The notes beneath the pieces are model-generated. The model made no database searches. It was not told where the DNA came from and was given only the letters and a program-made list of their open reading frames with translations. The translations under genes were made by a program, and so were the position numbers. DNA of 64,000 nucleotides from Xanthobacter agilis (GTDB lineage: Bacteria; Pseudomonadota; Alphaproteobacteria; Rhizobiales; Xanthobacteraceae), in the NCBI RefSeq assembly GCF_021730435.1, contig NZ_JABWGX010000001.1:1-64000 (forward strand), written 5' to 3'. Shown here piece by piece: positions 36,881-45,816 of the stretch (the first letter of the stretch is position 1; each line of letters starts with the position of its first letter).

Positions 36881-38203
36881 TCAGTTTGTTTCAGCAAGGC
36901 CCCGGGGCAGGCGCACAGTCGCGACCAGCTCGCCGCCTTCGCCATTGGCGAGGGTCAGCGTGCCGCCATGGACGGCTGCCACCGCGCGGGCAATGGAGAG
37001 GCCGAGTCCCACCCCGCCGGTGGAGCGGCTGCGGGAGGATTCGAGCCGGACGAAGGGTTCGAGCACGGCGGTCAGCTGCGCCTCCGGAATGCCGGGGCCC
37101 TCGTCCCGCACCGTCAGCACGGCCTCGCCCCCCTCCTCCGCGAGCACGACATGCGCGGCGCCGCCATAGAGAATGGCATTCTCCAGCAGGTTCGACACCA
37201 TCCGCTTCAGGCTGACGAGGCGGCCCGCCACCACCAAGTGCGGCGGGGCGGCAAGATCGGCGGCGCGGCCCCGGTCACGGGCGTCGTCCACCAGCGTCTC
37301 CACCAGCGCCACCAGGTCGAGCGGGCGCACCGGCTCCTCGCTGGCCTCGCCACGCAGGTAGGAGAGGGTAGCGTCCACCATCTGCTCCATCTCCGCCACG
37401 TCCGCCGCCATGGCCGCGCGCAGGACGGGATCGGCCACATCCTCCATGCGGAAACGCAGGCGCGTCATGGGCGTGCGCAGGTCGTGGGAGACTGCGGCGA
37501 GGGCCTGGGTGCGCCGCTCCATCAGCTCGGCGATGCGGGCCTGCATGCCGTTGAAGGCGTGGGCCAGCTCCCGCACCTCCTTGGGGCCTGTCTCCGGGAG
37601 CCGCGCGAGAGGGGCGGCCGGAGGCAAGGTCGCGACGGTCCGCGCCATGGCCCTGAGCGGCCGCGTCAGCCAGGCGGCGATGGCCAGCGACAGCAGCAGC
37701 ACGCCCGTCGCCATGAGCGTGGTGGACAGAAACGACCCGTGCGTGCCGGTCGCCGGCGGGACGGAGGCGAACAGGCGGGCATTCAGCCAGCTGCCGTCCG
37801 GAAGGCGCACGGCGACGAGGCTGAGGTGCGGGTCGGTGCCCGCGCCCACCAGCACATCCTGCGGCCCGAGGTCGGGCGCCAGCGTGCGCACGTCGTCGGC
37901 GAGGCGCTGCCATCCCTCCACGGCATGGGAGCCGGGCGCAGCCATGGCCTCCCGGCTCCAGTGCGCGTCGATGGCGCCGCCGGACAGCTCATGGGCCACA
38001 TCCTCCCGCTTTTCCGGCGCCGCCGCCGCGAGCGACCGGCGGAACGCGACGATCTGGTCGGCGAGGCGGATGGCATGGGCCGCATGGCGCTCGCGCTCCA
38101 TGGCGTGCTCGTAGGTCCACAAGCTCAGCACATGCACGACGACGATGCCCAGCACCGCCACCACGGCGGTGCGCACGGCGAGGCTGTCCATGGCGCGGAT
38201 CAC
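36881..38203 (-). CDS. Sensor histidine kinase of the metal-efflux run
   Basis: A 440-residue kinase: helix near residues 10-28, a periplasmic sensor of about 130 residues, helix LMATGVLLLSLAIAAWLTRP, HAMP, H-box AVSHDLRTPMTRLRFRMEDV, N-box MVSNLLENAILYG, G1 DEGPGI and G2 GGVGLGLSIARAV. GTG start overlaps the response regulator stop by 4 bases. The signal is probably a periplasmic metal ion, judged from the RND/MFP genes immediately downstream. Confidence 0.9.
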   Translation of the reverse strand: MIRAMDSLAVRTAVVAVLGIVVVHVLSLWTYEHAMERERHAAHAIRLADQIVAFRRSLAAAAPEKREDVAHELSGGAIDAHWSREAMAAPGSHAVEGWQRLADDVRTLAPDLGPQDVLVGAGTDPHLSLVAVRLPDGSWLNARLFASVPPATGTHGSFLSTTLMATGVLLLSLAIAAWLTRPLRAMARTVATLPPAAPLARLPETGPKEVRELAHAFNGMQARIAELMERRTQALAAVSHDLRTPMTRLRFRMEDVADPVLRAAMAADVAEMEQMVDATLSYLRGEASEEPVRPLDLVALVETLVDDARDRGRAADLAAPPHLVVAGRLVSLKRMVSNLLENAILYGGAAHVVLAEEGGEAVLTVRDEGPGIPEAQLTAVLEPFVRLESSRSRSTGGVGLGLSIARAVAAVHGGTLTLANGEGGELVATVRLPRGLAETN

Positions 38204-38913
38204 GAGCGCTCCACCTCCGGAGCGAAGAAATAGCCGGCGCCGCGCACGGTCTTCACCATCTCGGGTCCGCCATGGGACTCGAGCTTCTTGCGCAGCCGGC
38301 TGACCTGGATGTCGATGGCGCGGTCGAAGCCTGTGGCGGTGCGGTTCTTGGCGGCGTCCATCAGCTGGTCGCGGGTCAGCACCCTTTGGGGGTGTTCGAG
38401 AAAGGTCAGGAGCAGGTCGTATTCGCCAGTGGAGAGATCCACCACGACCCCTTCAGGATTGGTCAGCTCCCGCCGGCGGGTGTCGAGCGTCCAGCCGGAA
38501 AAGGCGAGCAGCGTGCCCGCGGCGGCCGTCGCACCGCCTGAAGGCCGCATCCGCCGCAGCACCGCATGGATGCGCGCGAGCAGCTCCCGCGGATTGAACG
38601 GCTTCGCCAGATAGTCGTCCGCGCCGAGCTCCAGCCCGACGATCCGGTCCACGTCGCTGCCGCGCGCGGTGAGCATGATGATGGGCACGTTTGAGGTGCG
38701 GCGGATGTCCCGGCACAAATCGAGCCCGCTCACGCCGGGCAGCATGACGTCGAGGATGACGAGGTCCACGGGGCCTGTCGCCATGATCTCCCGCATCTCG
38801 CGGGCATCCTGCGCCGCAGTGACCTTGTGCCCGTGCTCGCGCAGGAACTTGCCGGCGAGGCGTCGGATCTCGGCATCGTCGTCGACAATCAGGATATGGC
38901 CTTCGGGGGACAC
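38200..38913 (-). CDS. OmpR-family response regulator of the metal-efflux run
   Basis: A 237-residue regulator from GTG 38913: receiver with HILIVDDDAEIRRLAGKFL, phosphoacceptor Asp in VDLVILDVMLPGVSGLDL, Lys in YLAKPFNPRELL; winged helix with DLSTGEYDLLLTFLEHPQRV and DIQVSRLRKKLE. GTG 38913 is chosen because the receiver starts there and AGGAG lies upstream; a frame extended to TTG 38970 adds 19 unconserved residues. Probably activates the downstream membrane-fusion, pump and oxidase genes. Confidence 0.9.
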   Translation of the reverse strand: MSPEGHILIVDDDAEIRRLAGKFLREHGHKVTAAQDAREMREIMATGPVDLVILDVMLPGVSGLDLCRDIRRTSNVPIIMLTARGSDVDRIVGLELGADDYLAKPFNPRELLARIHAVLRRMRPSGGATAAAGTLLAFSGWTLDTRRRELTNPEGVVVDLSTGEYDLLLTFLEHPQRVLTRDQLMDAAKNRTATGFDRAIDIQVSRLRKKLESHGGPEMVKTVRGAGYFFAPEVERS

Positions 38914-38976
38914 GGGGTGACGGACTCCTGAAAGGCAGTCCTGCGCGCGCGACTGCTGCTCCACGGACAAGCCCTT

Positions 38977-40182
38977 TTATCCCAGCCTGCGTGCTTCGCG
39001 ATACGCCGACGGCGCAGGCAACAGATCGCCCCGCCCCGGCGCTTGCTGCGCTCTCAGGCCCGGCCGCGCCGCGCCCGCGCTGATGCCCGCCGATGGGGCG
39101 TGCTCCCGTGAAAGACCATGCCAGCCAAGCCAGCCGGTATAAAGGCCGACCATCAGGATCAGCGCAGCGGAGGCATAGGGCGCACGCCGGGCGAAGGCGC
39201 TGAAGCCCGACCAGCGTTGCGAGACATGCCGGACGCTGAGCGCGGCGAGCACGCCGGCCGACACCAGCGTGAGCGCCAGGCCGATGCTGAAGCACAGGAC
39301 CAGCACGAAGCCGAGGCTGAACGCCTTCAGCTGCATGCAGATCAGCAGCACGGTGATCGCCGCCGGGCACGGGATCAGCCCGCCCGTCAGTCCGAAGATG
39401 ATGATCTGCCAGGTCGTCACCGGGCGGCCGGCAAAGCGATTGCGGATATCGGCGGCGTGGGCGCGTGCATGGGCGTCGTCCTCGTCGCCGAGATTCATGT
39501 GAGCATGGTCATGCTCCTCGAACGCGAGGGCATGGACCTCCTCCCCTCCATCGGCGCGGCGCAGTCGCAGCTCCACTGAAAAGGCATGGGGCTCGGGAAT
39601 GTCATGCGCGCTCTCGATGAACTCGTCCCGGTTCACGAACGGGAAGACCTGACGGCCGCCGCCGGGCCTCAGGATTTCGAGAAAGACGCGGTCGGCGTCG
39701 GGAAGCGCGCATCCGGCGGGGCTGGAGATGCGCCAGCGCGGCGGCACGCCGTCCTCGAAGATGTTGAGCGCCAGCTCCCCCTCCGAGGTCGGGACGAGAC
39801 GCGTCTCCTCCTCATGGTGGTGGTGATGCTCGTCGCTCTGCTCGCGCCACGTCCGCCAGGCCATCCAGGCGGCGATGGCGATGATCGCCACGGCCGAAGC
39901 CAGCTGAAAATAGGGTTCGCTGGCCTCTCCACCCCATTGCTGTCCGAAATACAGCCCTCCGATGGCAATGAGCCAGACCACCGCCGTGTGCGAGGTCGTT
40001 GCGGCGAGGCCCAGCAGGACGGCCTGGGTGAGCGTGCCGCGGATGGCGATGATGAAGGCCGCCATCATCGTCTTGGAATGGCCCGGCTCGAGCCCGTGCA
40101 GGGCGCCCAGCAGGATTGCCGAGGGGATGAACAGCCAGGCGTGCGCGGCCCCCTGCTGGAGCAGGTCTGTAAACGCAGTCAT
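38977..40182 (-). CDS. rcnA: Nickel/cobalt efflux protein RcnA (NicO family)
   Basis: A 401-residue NicO transporter. N-terminal helices with GALHGLEPGHSKTMMAAFII (His and Asp/Glu ligand motif) at residues 22-41, then ATTSHTAVVWLIAI near 60. A large extramembrane insert (115-245) begins with the His tract DEHHHHHEEE and ends HDHAHMNLGDEDDAHARAHA. Later helices contain GGLIPCPAAITVLLICMQLK. Exports Ni(II) and Co(II). The C-terminal 35 residues (after SREHAPSAG) are low-complexity. Preceded 12 bases upstream by rcnR, forming an operon. Confidence 0.9.
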   Translation of the reverse strand: MTAFTDLLQQGAAHAWLFIPSAILLGALHGLEPGHSKTMMAAFIIAIRGTLTQAVLLGLAATTSHTAVVWLIAIGGLYFGQQWGGEASEPYFQLASAVAIIAIAAWMAWRTWREQSDEHHHHHEEETRLVPTSEGELALNIFEDGVPPRWRISSPAGCALPDADRVFLEILRPGGGRQVFPFVNRDEFIESAHDIPEPHAFSVELRLRRADGGEEVHALAFEEHDHAHMNLGDEDDAHARAHAADIRNRFAGRPVTTWQIIIFGLTGGLIPCPAAITVLLICMQLKAFSLGFVLVLCFSIGLALTLVSAGVLAALSVRHVSQRWSGFSAFARRAPYASAALILMVGLYTGWLGWHGLSREHAPSAGISAGAARPGLRAQQAPGRGDLLPAPSAYREARRLG

Positions 40183-40194
40183 CTTGCTCTCAGA

Positions 40195-40473
40195 TCACTT
40201 GAGGTAGGTCCGGACGACCTCGATCAGGTCGGCGGCGCCTTTGGCACGCTCGGGATCGGGCTCGGCGTCCGGGTTCACGACGTGATGCCGGATGTGGTCT
40301 TCCATGAGCTCCGCCGTCAGTCCGGTGATGGCGCCGCGCATGGAGGCGACCAGCATCAGCACGTCGGTGCAGCCGAGCTCGGCTTCCAGCGCGCGCTCCA
40401 CGGCTTCGGCCTGCCCCTTGATCCGGCGAATGCGGGCGAGAAGCTTGGCCTTGTGCTTGATCGTGTGTGCCAT
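40195..40473 (-). CDS. rcnR: RcnR-like nickel/cobalt-responsive repressor
   Basis: A 92-residue CsoR/RcnR-family (DUF156) repressor. It has the residues that mark RcnR: His3 after Met-Ala, a Cys near position 35 (GCTDVLM) and DHIRHHVV near 60, with the helix RIRRIKGQAEAVERALEAEL. RcnR binds Ni(II) or Co(II) and leaves its operator, freeing rcnA. rcnA lies 12 bases downstream. The G-tract palindrome just upstream of its start (40488-40504) is the expected operator. Confidence 0.92.
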   Translation of the reverse strand: MAHTIKHKAKLLARIRRIKGQAEAVERALEAELGCTDVLMLVASMRGAITGLTAELMEDHIRHHVVNPDAEPDPERAKGAADLIEVVRTYLK

Positions 40474-40487
40474 TACGGATTTATAAT

Positions 40488-40504
40488 ATAGGGGGGTACC
40501 CTAT
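40488..40504. promoter_or_regulatory. Putative RcnR operator
   Basis: ATAGGG and CCCTAT form a perfect dyad around GGGTA, and GGGTACCC inside it is itself palindromic. A six-G tract next to an AT-rich flank is the hallmark of RcnR/CsoR operators. It lies 15 bases upstream of the rcnR start. Confidence 0.75.
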
Positions 40505-40783
40505 GTAAACCACTCCCCTTCGTCTGCCGGACCATTCTGGGCCTATGTCGAGGCCGGGAGCCCGGTGACCCTCGATCGATGTGGGGACTTGAACGGGGCT
40601 AACAGCTTGGCGCCGTGGGCCCGACCTGTCATCCGCTGACGCAACATCGGATGACGATGCCGGTCCCTCGGACGGTGTCGTCAAGTGTTTCTGCCAAGGG
40701 AATGTCCCGTTTCCCGAGTTTTCGACCCGAGAGCGGGCCTAACATTCCAGACATTGCCCACATTTGGCCACAGCCGAGAATGT
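40505..40783. other. Gene-free stretch right of rcnR
   Basis: 279 bases with no recognisable gene on either strand. The AT-rich part close to 40505 should hold the rcnR promoter; the rest contains only short frames of unnatural composition. Confidence 0.4.
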
Positions 40784-41206
40784 TCATTCGACCAAGATCG
40801 AGAGATTCTTGAGCGTAGATTGCAACCCGGCGTCGTGGTCTTCCTGCCGTATCCCTTCCGGAACATTTTCGCAGGTGATAGTCACCCTGGCTCCTCCGGG
40901 AACGGGCGAAAGGCTCCACTTCATCTTCATCTCGCCCGCGAAGGCCGGATCGTTTGATTCGAACCTAACAAGATGGACGATCTGCTCGTCCGGAGCCAAC
41001 TCCAGGAAACACCCTTCGACGCCATCGGTGTCTTCCGAGGTCTTACCGCGGGTAGATCGATCCCCTTTGGCATAGGTCAGCGCCATCCCGTAGGCTCCGC
41101 CCTGGCGCGGTTCGAATTTGTAGATGTGTCCCGTCATTCCCTCGGGCGGGAGCCACTTCACCCATGCCTCCGAGTCAGTCCTTCGTCCTCCCGATACGCC
41201 TTTCAT
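40784..41206 (-). pseudogene. SRPBCC (AHSA1-like) protein, 5' truncated
   Basis: The frame from about 41206 gives SEAWVKWLPPEGMTGHIYKF, ending QEDHDAGLQSTLKNLSILVE, the AHSA1-type SRPBCC fold that binds hydrophobic ligands. The first beta strand and helix expected before EAWVKWL (about 25 residues) are absent; instead the frame opens with MKGVSGGRRTD. Longer in-frame starts (41323, 41551) add unrelated sequence. Probably a truncated remnant; expression as a shorter protein cannot be excluded. Confidence 0.55.
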
Positions 41207-41526
41207 GAATCGGAATCCTTCGGCACCCCGTCCCCCACCGTGGACGGCTACAGCGATTTGGCCTGAATTCAAGTGCGCTGCCGACGTCGGCTCACACCCA
41301 TACCAGAAATCAAAACGCGACATTCGAAAGGCGCGTCTTTTCAGAGCGCGGTGGCAACCATGGGCATGACGAAGCCCCACTCGGGAGCGGGGGACCTCGT
41401 GAAGTGTCCGGCCCAGACCCAATCCATTCGAGGACGCAGGTGGGTGGCCAGCACGGAAATCGACAGGCGAGACCCAGCTCCGAGTTGACAAGCGCGGCGC
41501 GTTTTCCCGCCAACATTTCTTCCCTA
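41207..41526. other. Gene-free stretch upstream of the SRPBCC remnant
   Basis: No family could be recognised on either strand. The minus strand stays open here only as an extension of the SRPBCC frame and shows no conserved motif. This is probably where the missing 5' end of that gene was replaced by other DNA. Confidence 0.35.
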
Positions 41527-42222
41527 TCAGCCGAGAAGATGCGCCAGCCAATAGGCAGCACCTGCCGCGAGACCGCCAACCAACAAAGTCTGCACGGCGG
41601 ACCTGAAGGGGTTTACCCCCGTGAAGCGGCCTTTGATTGCACCGAAAATCGCCAGCGCGATCCCCGTAGTGAGCACGGACATCTTCAAGGCATCAGGGAT
41701 GTTCGATACGGCGATATAAGGCGCAAGCGGGATGGACCCGCCAACGAGATAAGCGATCGCGATGGTCGCAGCGCTCAGCGGAGCGCGTTTCGGATCCGGC
41801 TGTTCAAGGCCGAGCTCGAAGCGCATCATGAAATCCGTCCAGCGCCGGGGATTGGCGCTGATCGCGTCAACCACGTTCGTCAGAGCGGCGCCCTCAAGGC
41901 CGTAGGTTTCAAATATCTGCCTCACCTCGTTTACCTCGAAATCGCGCTTATGCTCGATTTCCCAAGTTTCACGCGCTTCCTCCGACTTGAAATGCTCAAT
42001 GTCCGTATGCGCGGCGAGATAACCGCCAAGCCCCATCGCGATGGCGCCGGCGGCGATCTCGGCAAGACCCGCAGTCACGATCACTCCGGTGTCACTGACG
42101 GCGGCAGACAAACCAGCGGCCAGGGCAAAAGGAACCGTCAGGCCGTCCGACATGCCGATGACGACGTCGCGGACGATCTCCGAGCCGCTAAAATGTTTTT
42201 CGATATGCGGAGTGGTCGGCAT
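41527..42222 (-). CDS. VIT1/CCC1-family metal transporter
   Basis: A 231-residue protein of the VIT1/CCC1 family: DVVIGMSDGLTVPFALAAGL at residues 19-38, EIAAGAIAMGLGGYLAAHTD near 55-74, the cytosolic metal-binding helix region FKSEEARETWEIEHKRDFEV near 78, and a final LLVGGLAAGAAYWLAHLLG helix. These proteins move Fe(II) or Mn(II) out of the cytosol. ATG at 42222 has AAGGA upstream; the longer frame to 42462 is not conserved. Fits an iron-handling role next to the rubrerythrin-like and P1B-5 genes of the same element. Confidence 0.9.
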   Translation of the reverse strand: MPTTPHIEKHFSGSEIVRDVVIGMSDGLTVPFALAAGLSAAVSDTGVIVTAGLAEIAAGAIAMGLGGYLAAHTDIEHFKSEEARETWEIEHKRDFEVNEVRQIFETYGLEGAALTNVVDAISANPRRWTDFMMRFELGLEQPDPKRAPLSAATIAIAYLVGGSIPLAPYIAVSNIPDALKMSVLTTGIALAIFGAIKGRFTGVNPFRSAVQTLLVGGLAAGAAYWLAHLLG

Positions 42223-42487
42223 CGATAAGGGTCCTTTTTGAGGGCTATCGAGAAAGCCCATCCGGTGGATGTGGCTTGACGTATTGGAACCTTCGACGGA
42301 GGTCGTGCCACTCGGCCAATCGCGGCTGCAATCTGGCAAACGAAGCTGACGGAAGACTGACGCAGCCCGTTTAGAATCGGCCATCAAGCGGCTTTTCGGC
42401 GATGAGGTATCGCAGGATTGTGCGCACAGTCCGTCGGCCCCGCCGGCGCACTGCATCTTCAAGCATGCGGAGGCTTGGAACGGCGGC
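42223..42487. other. Gene-free stretch
   Basis: 265 bases without recognisable features apart from the AAGGA ribosome site of the VIT1/CCC1 gene at its left end. Confidence 0.35.
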
Positions 42488-42874
42488 TCAAGGCTGTTCG
42501 GAAGAAACTGACGGCGACGGCCTGGTCTCGCGTTCTTGGCGCAGCCGGTACGAGACGGCGCCGTAGGTGGCGACGCAATAGGGGACCAGGAACGTCAAGC
42601 CTATCTTGGTCCAGTTGACCGAGCCGCCGCCCACGGCGGCATCGCCCTGGTTGATGAGATTGAGGATGGTGCCGACGACCACTGCCACCAGGAAGGAGCG
42701 GCACGGAATGCCGGACTGCGTTGCATAGGAAAGGAAACGCCGGATCATGCTGGTGCCGGATTTCTCGCCGCGCGAGCTGATGGGACACGTCACCCCGATA
42801 GCATTTGCATCAGGATTGCCGGCGCAATCCGGACCCTCGCACATCGTCGCCGTCGCATCAGTCGTCGTCTTCAT
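42488..42874 (-). CDS. NrtS-like small membrane protein
   Basis: A 128-residue protein whose C-terminal part matches NrtS-type proteins: YATQSGIPCRSFLVAVVVGT, ILNLINQGDAAVGGGSVNW and TKIGLTFLVPYCVATYGAVS, two membrane helices. The first 42 residues are Cys-containing and may not be translated; ATG at 42748 (MIRRFLSY) is an alternative start. NrtS proteins have been linked to nitrate/nitrite transport, but the basis here is only sequence resemblance. The stop is close to the PepSY-like gene start region on the same strand. Confidence 0.7.
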   Translation of the reverse strand: MKTTTDATATMCEGPDCAGNPDANAIGVTCPISSRGEKSGTSMIRRFLSYATQSGIPCRSFLVAVVVGTILNLINQGDAAVGGGSVNWTKIGLTFLVPYCVATYGAVSYRLRQERETRPSPSVSSEQP

Positions 42875-43145
42875 CGCCGTGCTTCCGCCGGATCTGTTCC
42901 AGGCTGGCGGGGTCGTACTTCGCCTTCAGGCTGTCGCCGCGCGCGTTGGTCGCCCTGACCTTGTAGCAGCCGTCGTCGGAGCGGATCGAGAGCACGGTCC
43001 ACCCCTCGCCCTCCAGCTTCTTCTGGAGCGCGTCGCGTGGCTGCCAGTCGGCCAGCGGCACGGTGCAGGCCCGATCGGCCGCCGCCGGTTCCGCGCCGAG
43101 GCACGCGGCGAAGACCACAATCGCGGCAACCCACGTGCGTCTCAC
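42858..43145 (-). CDS. Small exported PepSY-like protein
   Basis: A 95-residue protein from GTG 43145, which has GGAGGA 6 bases upstream. Signal peptide VAAIVVFAACLGAEPAAA, then a PepSY-like domain: LQKKLEGEGWTVLSIRSDDG followed by CYKVRATNARGDSLKAKYDP. It ends in an acidic tail. The longer frame running to 43781 is not conserved. Divergent from the response regulator gene at 43284; a paralogous design occurs at 54809-55084. PepSY domains of this kind accompany two-component systems and cytochrome or flavin membrane proteins; the function is unproven. Confidence 0.8.
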   Translation of the reverse strand: MRRTWVAAIVVFAACLGAEPAAADRACTVPLADWQPRDALQKKLEGEGWTVLSIRSDDGCYKVRATNARGDSLKAKYDPASLEQIRRKHGDEDDD

Positions 43146-43283
43146 CAAAGATCCTCCGAGGTGCGCAGCCCGCGAAATAGAAAGCACGCCCAACTGACGC
43201 CCACCTGAACGCTCATGCAAATTATCGGACCCCATCGGCTCGTCTCGCGCGCTAAATTGGCATGGAACACGCCGAGGCGACAC

Positions 43284-43955
43284 ATGCGGATCCTTCTCGT
43301 CGAAGATGACCCTGTCCTTGGGATGGCCGTGCGCGATCAGATCATCGCCGACGGGCATACGCCCGACTGGGTGACGCGTCTCGACGACGCCTCCGAGGCG
43401 ATCCATGCCGCCGCCTTCGAGCTGGTCCTGCTCGACCTGATGCTGCCGGACGGACGCGGACTCGATTTCCTGAAGCGCCTGAGGGTGGCGGGCGACGTCA
43501 CGCCCATCATCGTGCTGACGGCGCGGGACCAGATCTCGGACCGCATCGCGGCGCTCGATGCCGGCGCCGACGATTACCTGGTCAAGCCGTTCGACCTGTT
43601 CGAGCTCAGCGCGCGGATCCGGGCGGTGGGGCGGCGCTATGCCGGCAATCCCAACCCGCTCGTCACCCTCGGCGACATTGAGGTGGATCTTGCGGCCCGC
43701 TTGGTGCGGCGAGCGGGACGGCCTGTGGCGCTGACCGGCCGCGAATGGTCGCTGTTCGAGGCGTTCGTGCAACGGCCCCACCAGCTCATGTCGAAGCCGC
43801 AGCTCGAGGAGCGGCTCTATTCCTTCGACGCCGAGGTGGAGAGCAACACCATCGAGGTCTACATCGCCCGCCTGCGCAAGAAGCTCGGGGCGGAGGTGAT
43901 CGAGACGGTGCGCGGCATGGGCTATCGCCTCGGCCCGCCTGAGGCGGGCGCATGA
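43284..43955 (+). CDS. OmpR-family response regulator of the flavin redox cluster
   Basis: A 223-residue regulator: receiver HMRILLVEDDPVLGMAVRDQ, phosphoacceptor Asp in FELVLLDLMLPDGRGLDFLK, Lys in YLVKPFDLFELS; winged helix with LTGREWSLFEAFVQRPHQLM and VYIARLRKKLGAEVIETVRG. ATG at 43284 (MRILLVEDD) is the family start; the upstream extension from 43215 is unconserved. The stop overlaps the kinase gene (ATGA-type overlap at 43952). Divergent from the PepSY-like gene, sharing the 138-base promoter region. Confidence 0.92.
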   Translation: MRILLVEDDPVLGMAVRDQIIADGHTPDWVTRLDDASEAIHAAAFELVLLDLMLPDGRGLDFLKRLRVAGDVTPIIVLTARDQISDRIAALDAGADDYLVKPFDLFELSARIRAVGRRYAGNPNPLVTLGDIEVDLAARLVRRAGRPVALTGREWSLFEAFVQRPHQLMSKPQLEERLYSFDAEVESNTIEVYIARLRKKLGAEVIETVRGMGYRLGPPEAGA

Positions 43956-45319
43956 ACGAGGCGGTGGGCGACGGCCGCCGCGGTAGCGGGTGGAGCCTGC
44001 GCCTGCGCTTGGGATTGTGGCTGGCGCTGGCGGTCACCGCCCTGTGGCTCGCCGCCGCCACCGTGGCCGGGCTGGTGCTGCGCCGCGAGATCGGCGAGGT
44101 GTTCGACAGTGCCCTGCAGGAGGTGGCGCAGCGGGTGCTGCCGCTGGCCTATGCCGAACTGCTCTCGCGGGACGGAGGCAGCGCGACCCAGCACATGGCA
44201 CCTATCGGCCCCCACCGGGAATACATCACCTACGTGGTCCGCGACGCGGACGGCCGCGAGCTGCTCCAGTCGAGCGACGCCGACCTGATGCAGATCCCCC
44301 GCAGCCTCCCGCCGGGCTTCCACAGCACGGAGCGGCTGCGCACCTACACCGAGGCGGCCGTCAGGGGCACAATCCTGGTGACCACCGCCGAGGACCTCGG
44401 CCATCGCCGCGCGGCGGTCCGACGCGCGGTGGTCGCCCTGATCTGGCCCCTTGTCGCCCTGGTGCCCATCGCGCTCGTCGGGGTGTGGCTTTCCGTCCGC
44501 CTGTCCTTGAGGCCCGTCATCACCTTTCGCTCGGCGATCGAGGAACGGGGCCGCGGCAATCTCGCGCCGGTCGCAGCGGTGGGGCTGCCGGAGGAGATCG
44601 CACCCGTCGCGACATCGGTCAACGCCCTGCTGGAACGCCTGCGCGGTGCGCTCGAAGCCGAGCGCGGCTTCACCGCCAACAGCGCCCATGAGCTCCGGAC
44701 GCCCATCGCCGCCGCACTGGCGCAGACCCAGCGCCTCGTCGCTGAACTGCCGGGCGGCGCGCCCCGGGAACGGGCCCGTTCAGTGGCGGTCGCCCTGAAG
44801 CGTCTCTCGCGCTTGTCCGAGAAGCTGCTGCAGCTGGCCAAGGCCGAGGGCGGCGGCCTCCTCGCCGAAACCCCGACGCCCCTCGCGCCGGTGCTGCGCC
44901 ACGTGATCGCGGACATCGACCGGCTGACTGACCGGGGCGAGGACCTGATGGTCGAAATCCCGCCGGACAGCGGCCTTGTCTGCGACCTCGATCCGGACGC
45001 CTTCGCCATCCTCGCCCGCAATCTCATCGAGAATGCGTTGAAGCACGGCACGCCCGGCACGCCCGTGCGGGTGCGGCTGGCCGACGGCCTGTTCGAGGTC
45101 TCCAATGGCGGCCCCGTGGTGCCGGCCGACCGGCTGGCGCGCCTGATCCGCCCGTTCGAGCGCGGCCCGACGGGGGCGGAGGGCTCCGGCCTCGGCCTTG
45201 CCATCGTCGCCGCCATCTGCCGCGGCGCTGGCCTGACCCTCGACCTCGCCTCGCCGATCCCGGGCGAAGCCGACGGCTTCCGTGCCAGGGTGCGCTTCGC
45301 GGCCGTGCCTCAAGCCTGA
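43952..45319 (+). CDS. Sensor histidine kinase of the flavin redox cluster
   Basis: A 455-residue kinase: helix LGLWLALAVTALWLAAATVA, a periplasmic sensor of about 100 residues, second helix IWPLVALVPIALVGVWLSVR, HAMP, H-box ANSAHELRTPIAAALAQTQR, N-box ILARNLIENALKHG, then a degenerate G1 and G2 GSGLGLAIVAAI. The G1 Asp-x-Gly part is short. Overlaps its regulator. The location suggests that it senses a periplasmic redox or metal state and controls the downstream DUF2271-PepSY-ApbE genes. Confidence 0.9.
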   Translation: MNEAVGDGRRGSGWSLRLRLGLWLALAVTALWLAAATVAGLVLRREIGEVFDSALQEVAQRVLPLAYAELLSRDGGSATQHMAPIGPHREYITYVVRDADGRELLQSSDADLMQIPRSLPPGFHSTERLRTYTEAAVRGTILVTTAEDLGHRRAAVRRAVVALIWPLVALVPIALVGVWLSVRLSLRPVITFRSAIEERGRGNLAPVAAVGLPEEIAPVATSVNALLERLRGALEAERGFTANSAHELRTPIAAALAQTQRLVAELPGGAPRERARSVAVALKRLSRLSEKLLQLAKAEGGGLLAETPTPLAPVLRHVIADIDRLTDRGEDLMVEIPPDSGLVCDLDPDAFAILARNLIENALKHGTPGTPVRVRLADGLFEVSNGGPVVPADRLARLIRPFERGPTGAEGSGLGLAIVAAICRGAGLTLDLASPIPGEADGFRARVRFAAVPQA

Positions 45320-45412
45320 CGGGAAGCTGAACGCAGATCTGCATCGGCTTCAGGTGGCCGTCAGGTGCGAACGCGAGGGTGCTTCCGGTCAACACCAACC
45401 GGGAGATGGTCA

Positions 45413-45772
45413 ATGAAGACGCGCACCCTGATCGGAGCGGCGCTCCTGCTTTCCACCACGGGTATCGGCGTCGCACTGGCGGCGGCGGAGGCTGATCACC
45501 TGACCTCAAGCCATCACGAACGGCATGATGGCGCGACGTCATCCGCCATCGAGGGGCGCCCGATCCGCTTCGCCGAAGAGTCCCATGAGCGGCGTCGTGA
45601 CGGCGAGCATCGCGGACGCCGCCACCACGATGACGATGAGGATGATGGCGAAGACGACGAGGGTGGCCGCCGCGGCGCAATCCCGCAGGCCGGCCCGGCT
45701 GATCCCAATGCGCCGGTGCCCGACAACGGCTTCTTCAACGGCAAGGCCCGTCCCAAGGTCGAGGTGCAATGA
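45413..45772 (+). CDS. Exported His/Asp-rich small protein
   Basis: A 119-residue protein with signal peptide (TLIGAALLLSTTGIGVALAA). The mature part is His- and Asp-rich (SSHHERHDGATSS, RRHHDDDEDDGEDDEGG), then a Pro-rich tail. Low-complexity acidic and His stretches suggest metal (iron or calcium) binding. No family recognised. ATG at 45413 has GGGAGATGG upstream. It overlaps the extension of the next gene's frame but not its true start at 45817. Cotranscribed with the redox genes. Confidence 0.65.
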   Translation: MKTRTLIGAALLLSTTGIGVALAAAEADHLTSSHHERHDGATSSAIEGRPIRFAEESHERRRDGEHRGRRHHDDDEDDGEDDEGGRRGAIPQAGPADPNAPVPDNGFFNGKARPKVEVQ

Positions 45773-45816
45773 GCACCTCGCCGCGCCCGACCTTCTCTCC
45801 CTTGAGGAACAGACCG

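Noticed and set aside
36437-38233. A 598-codon plus-strand open frame
   Set aside because: Antisense shadow of the sensor kinase and membrane-fusion protein genes.
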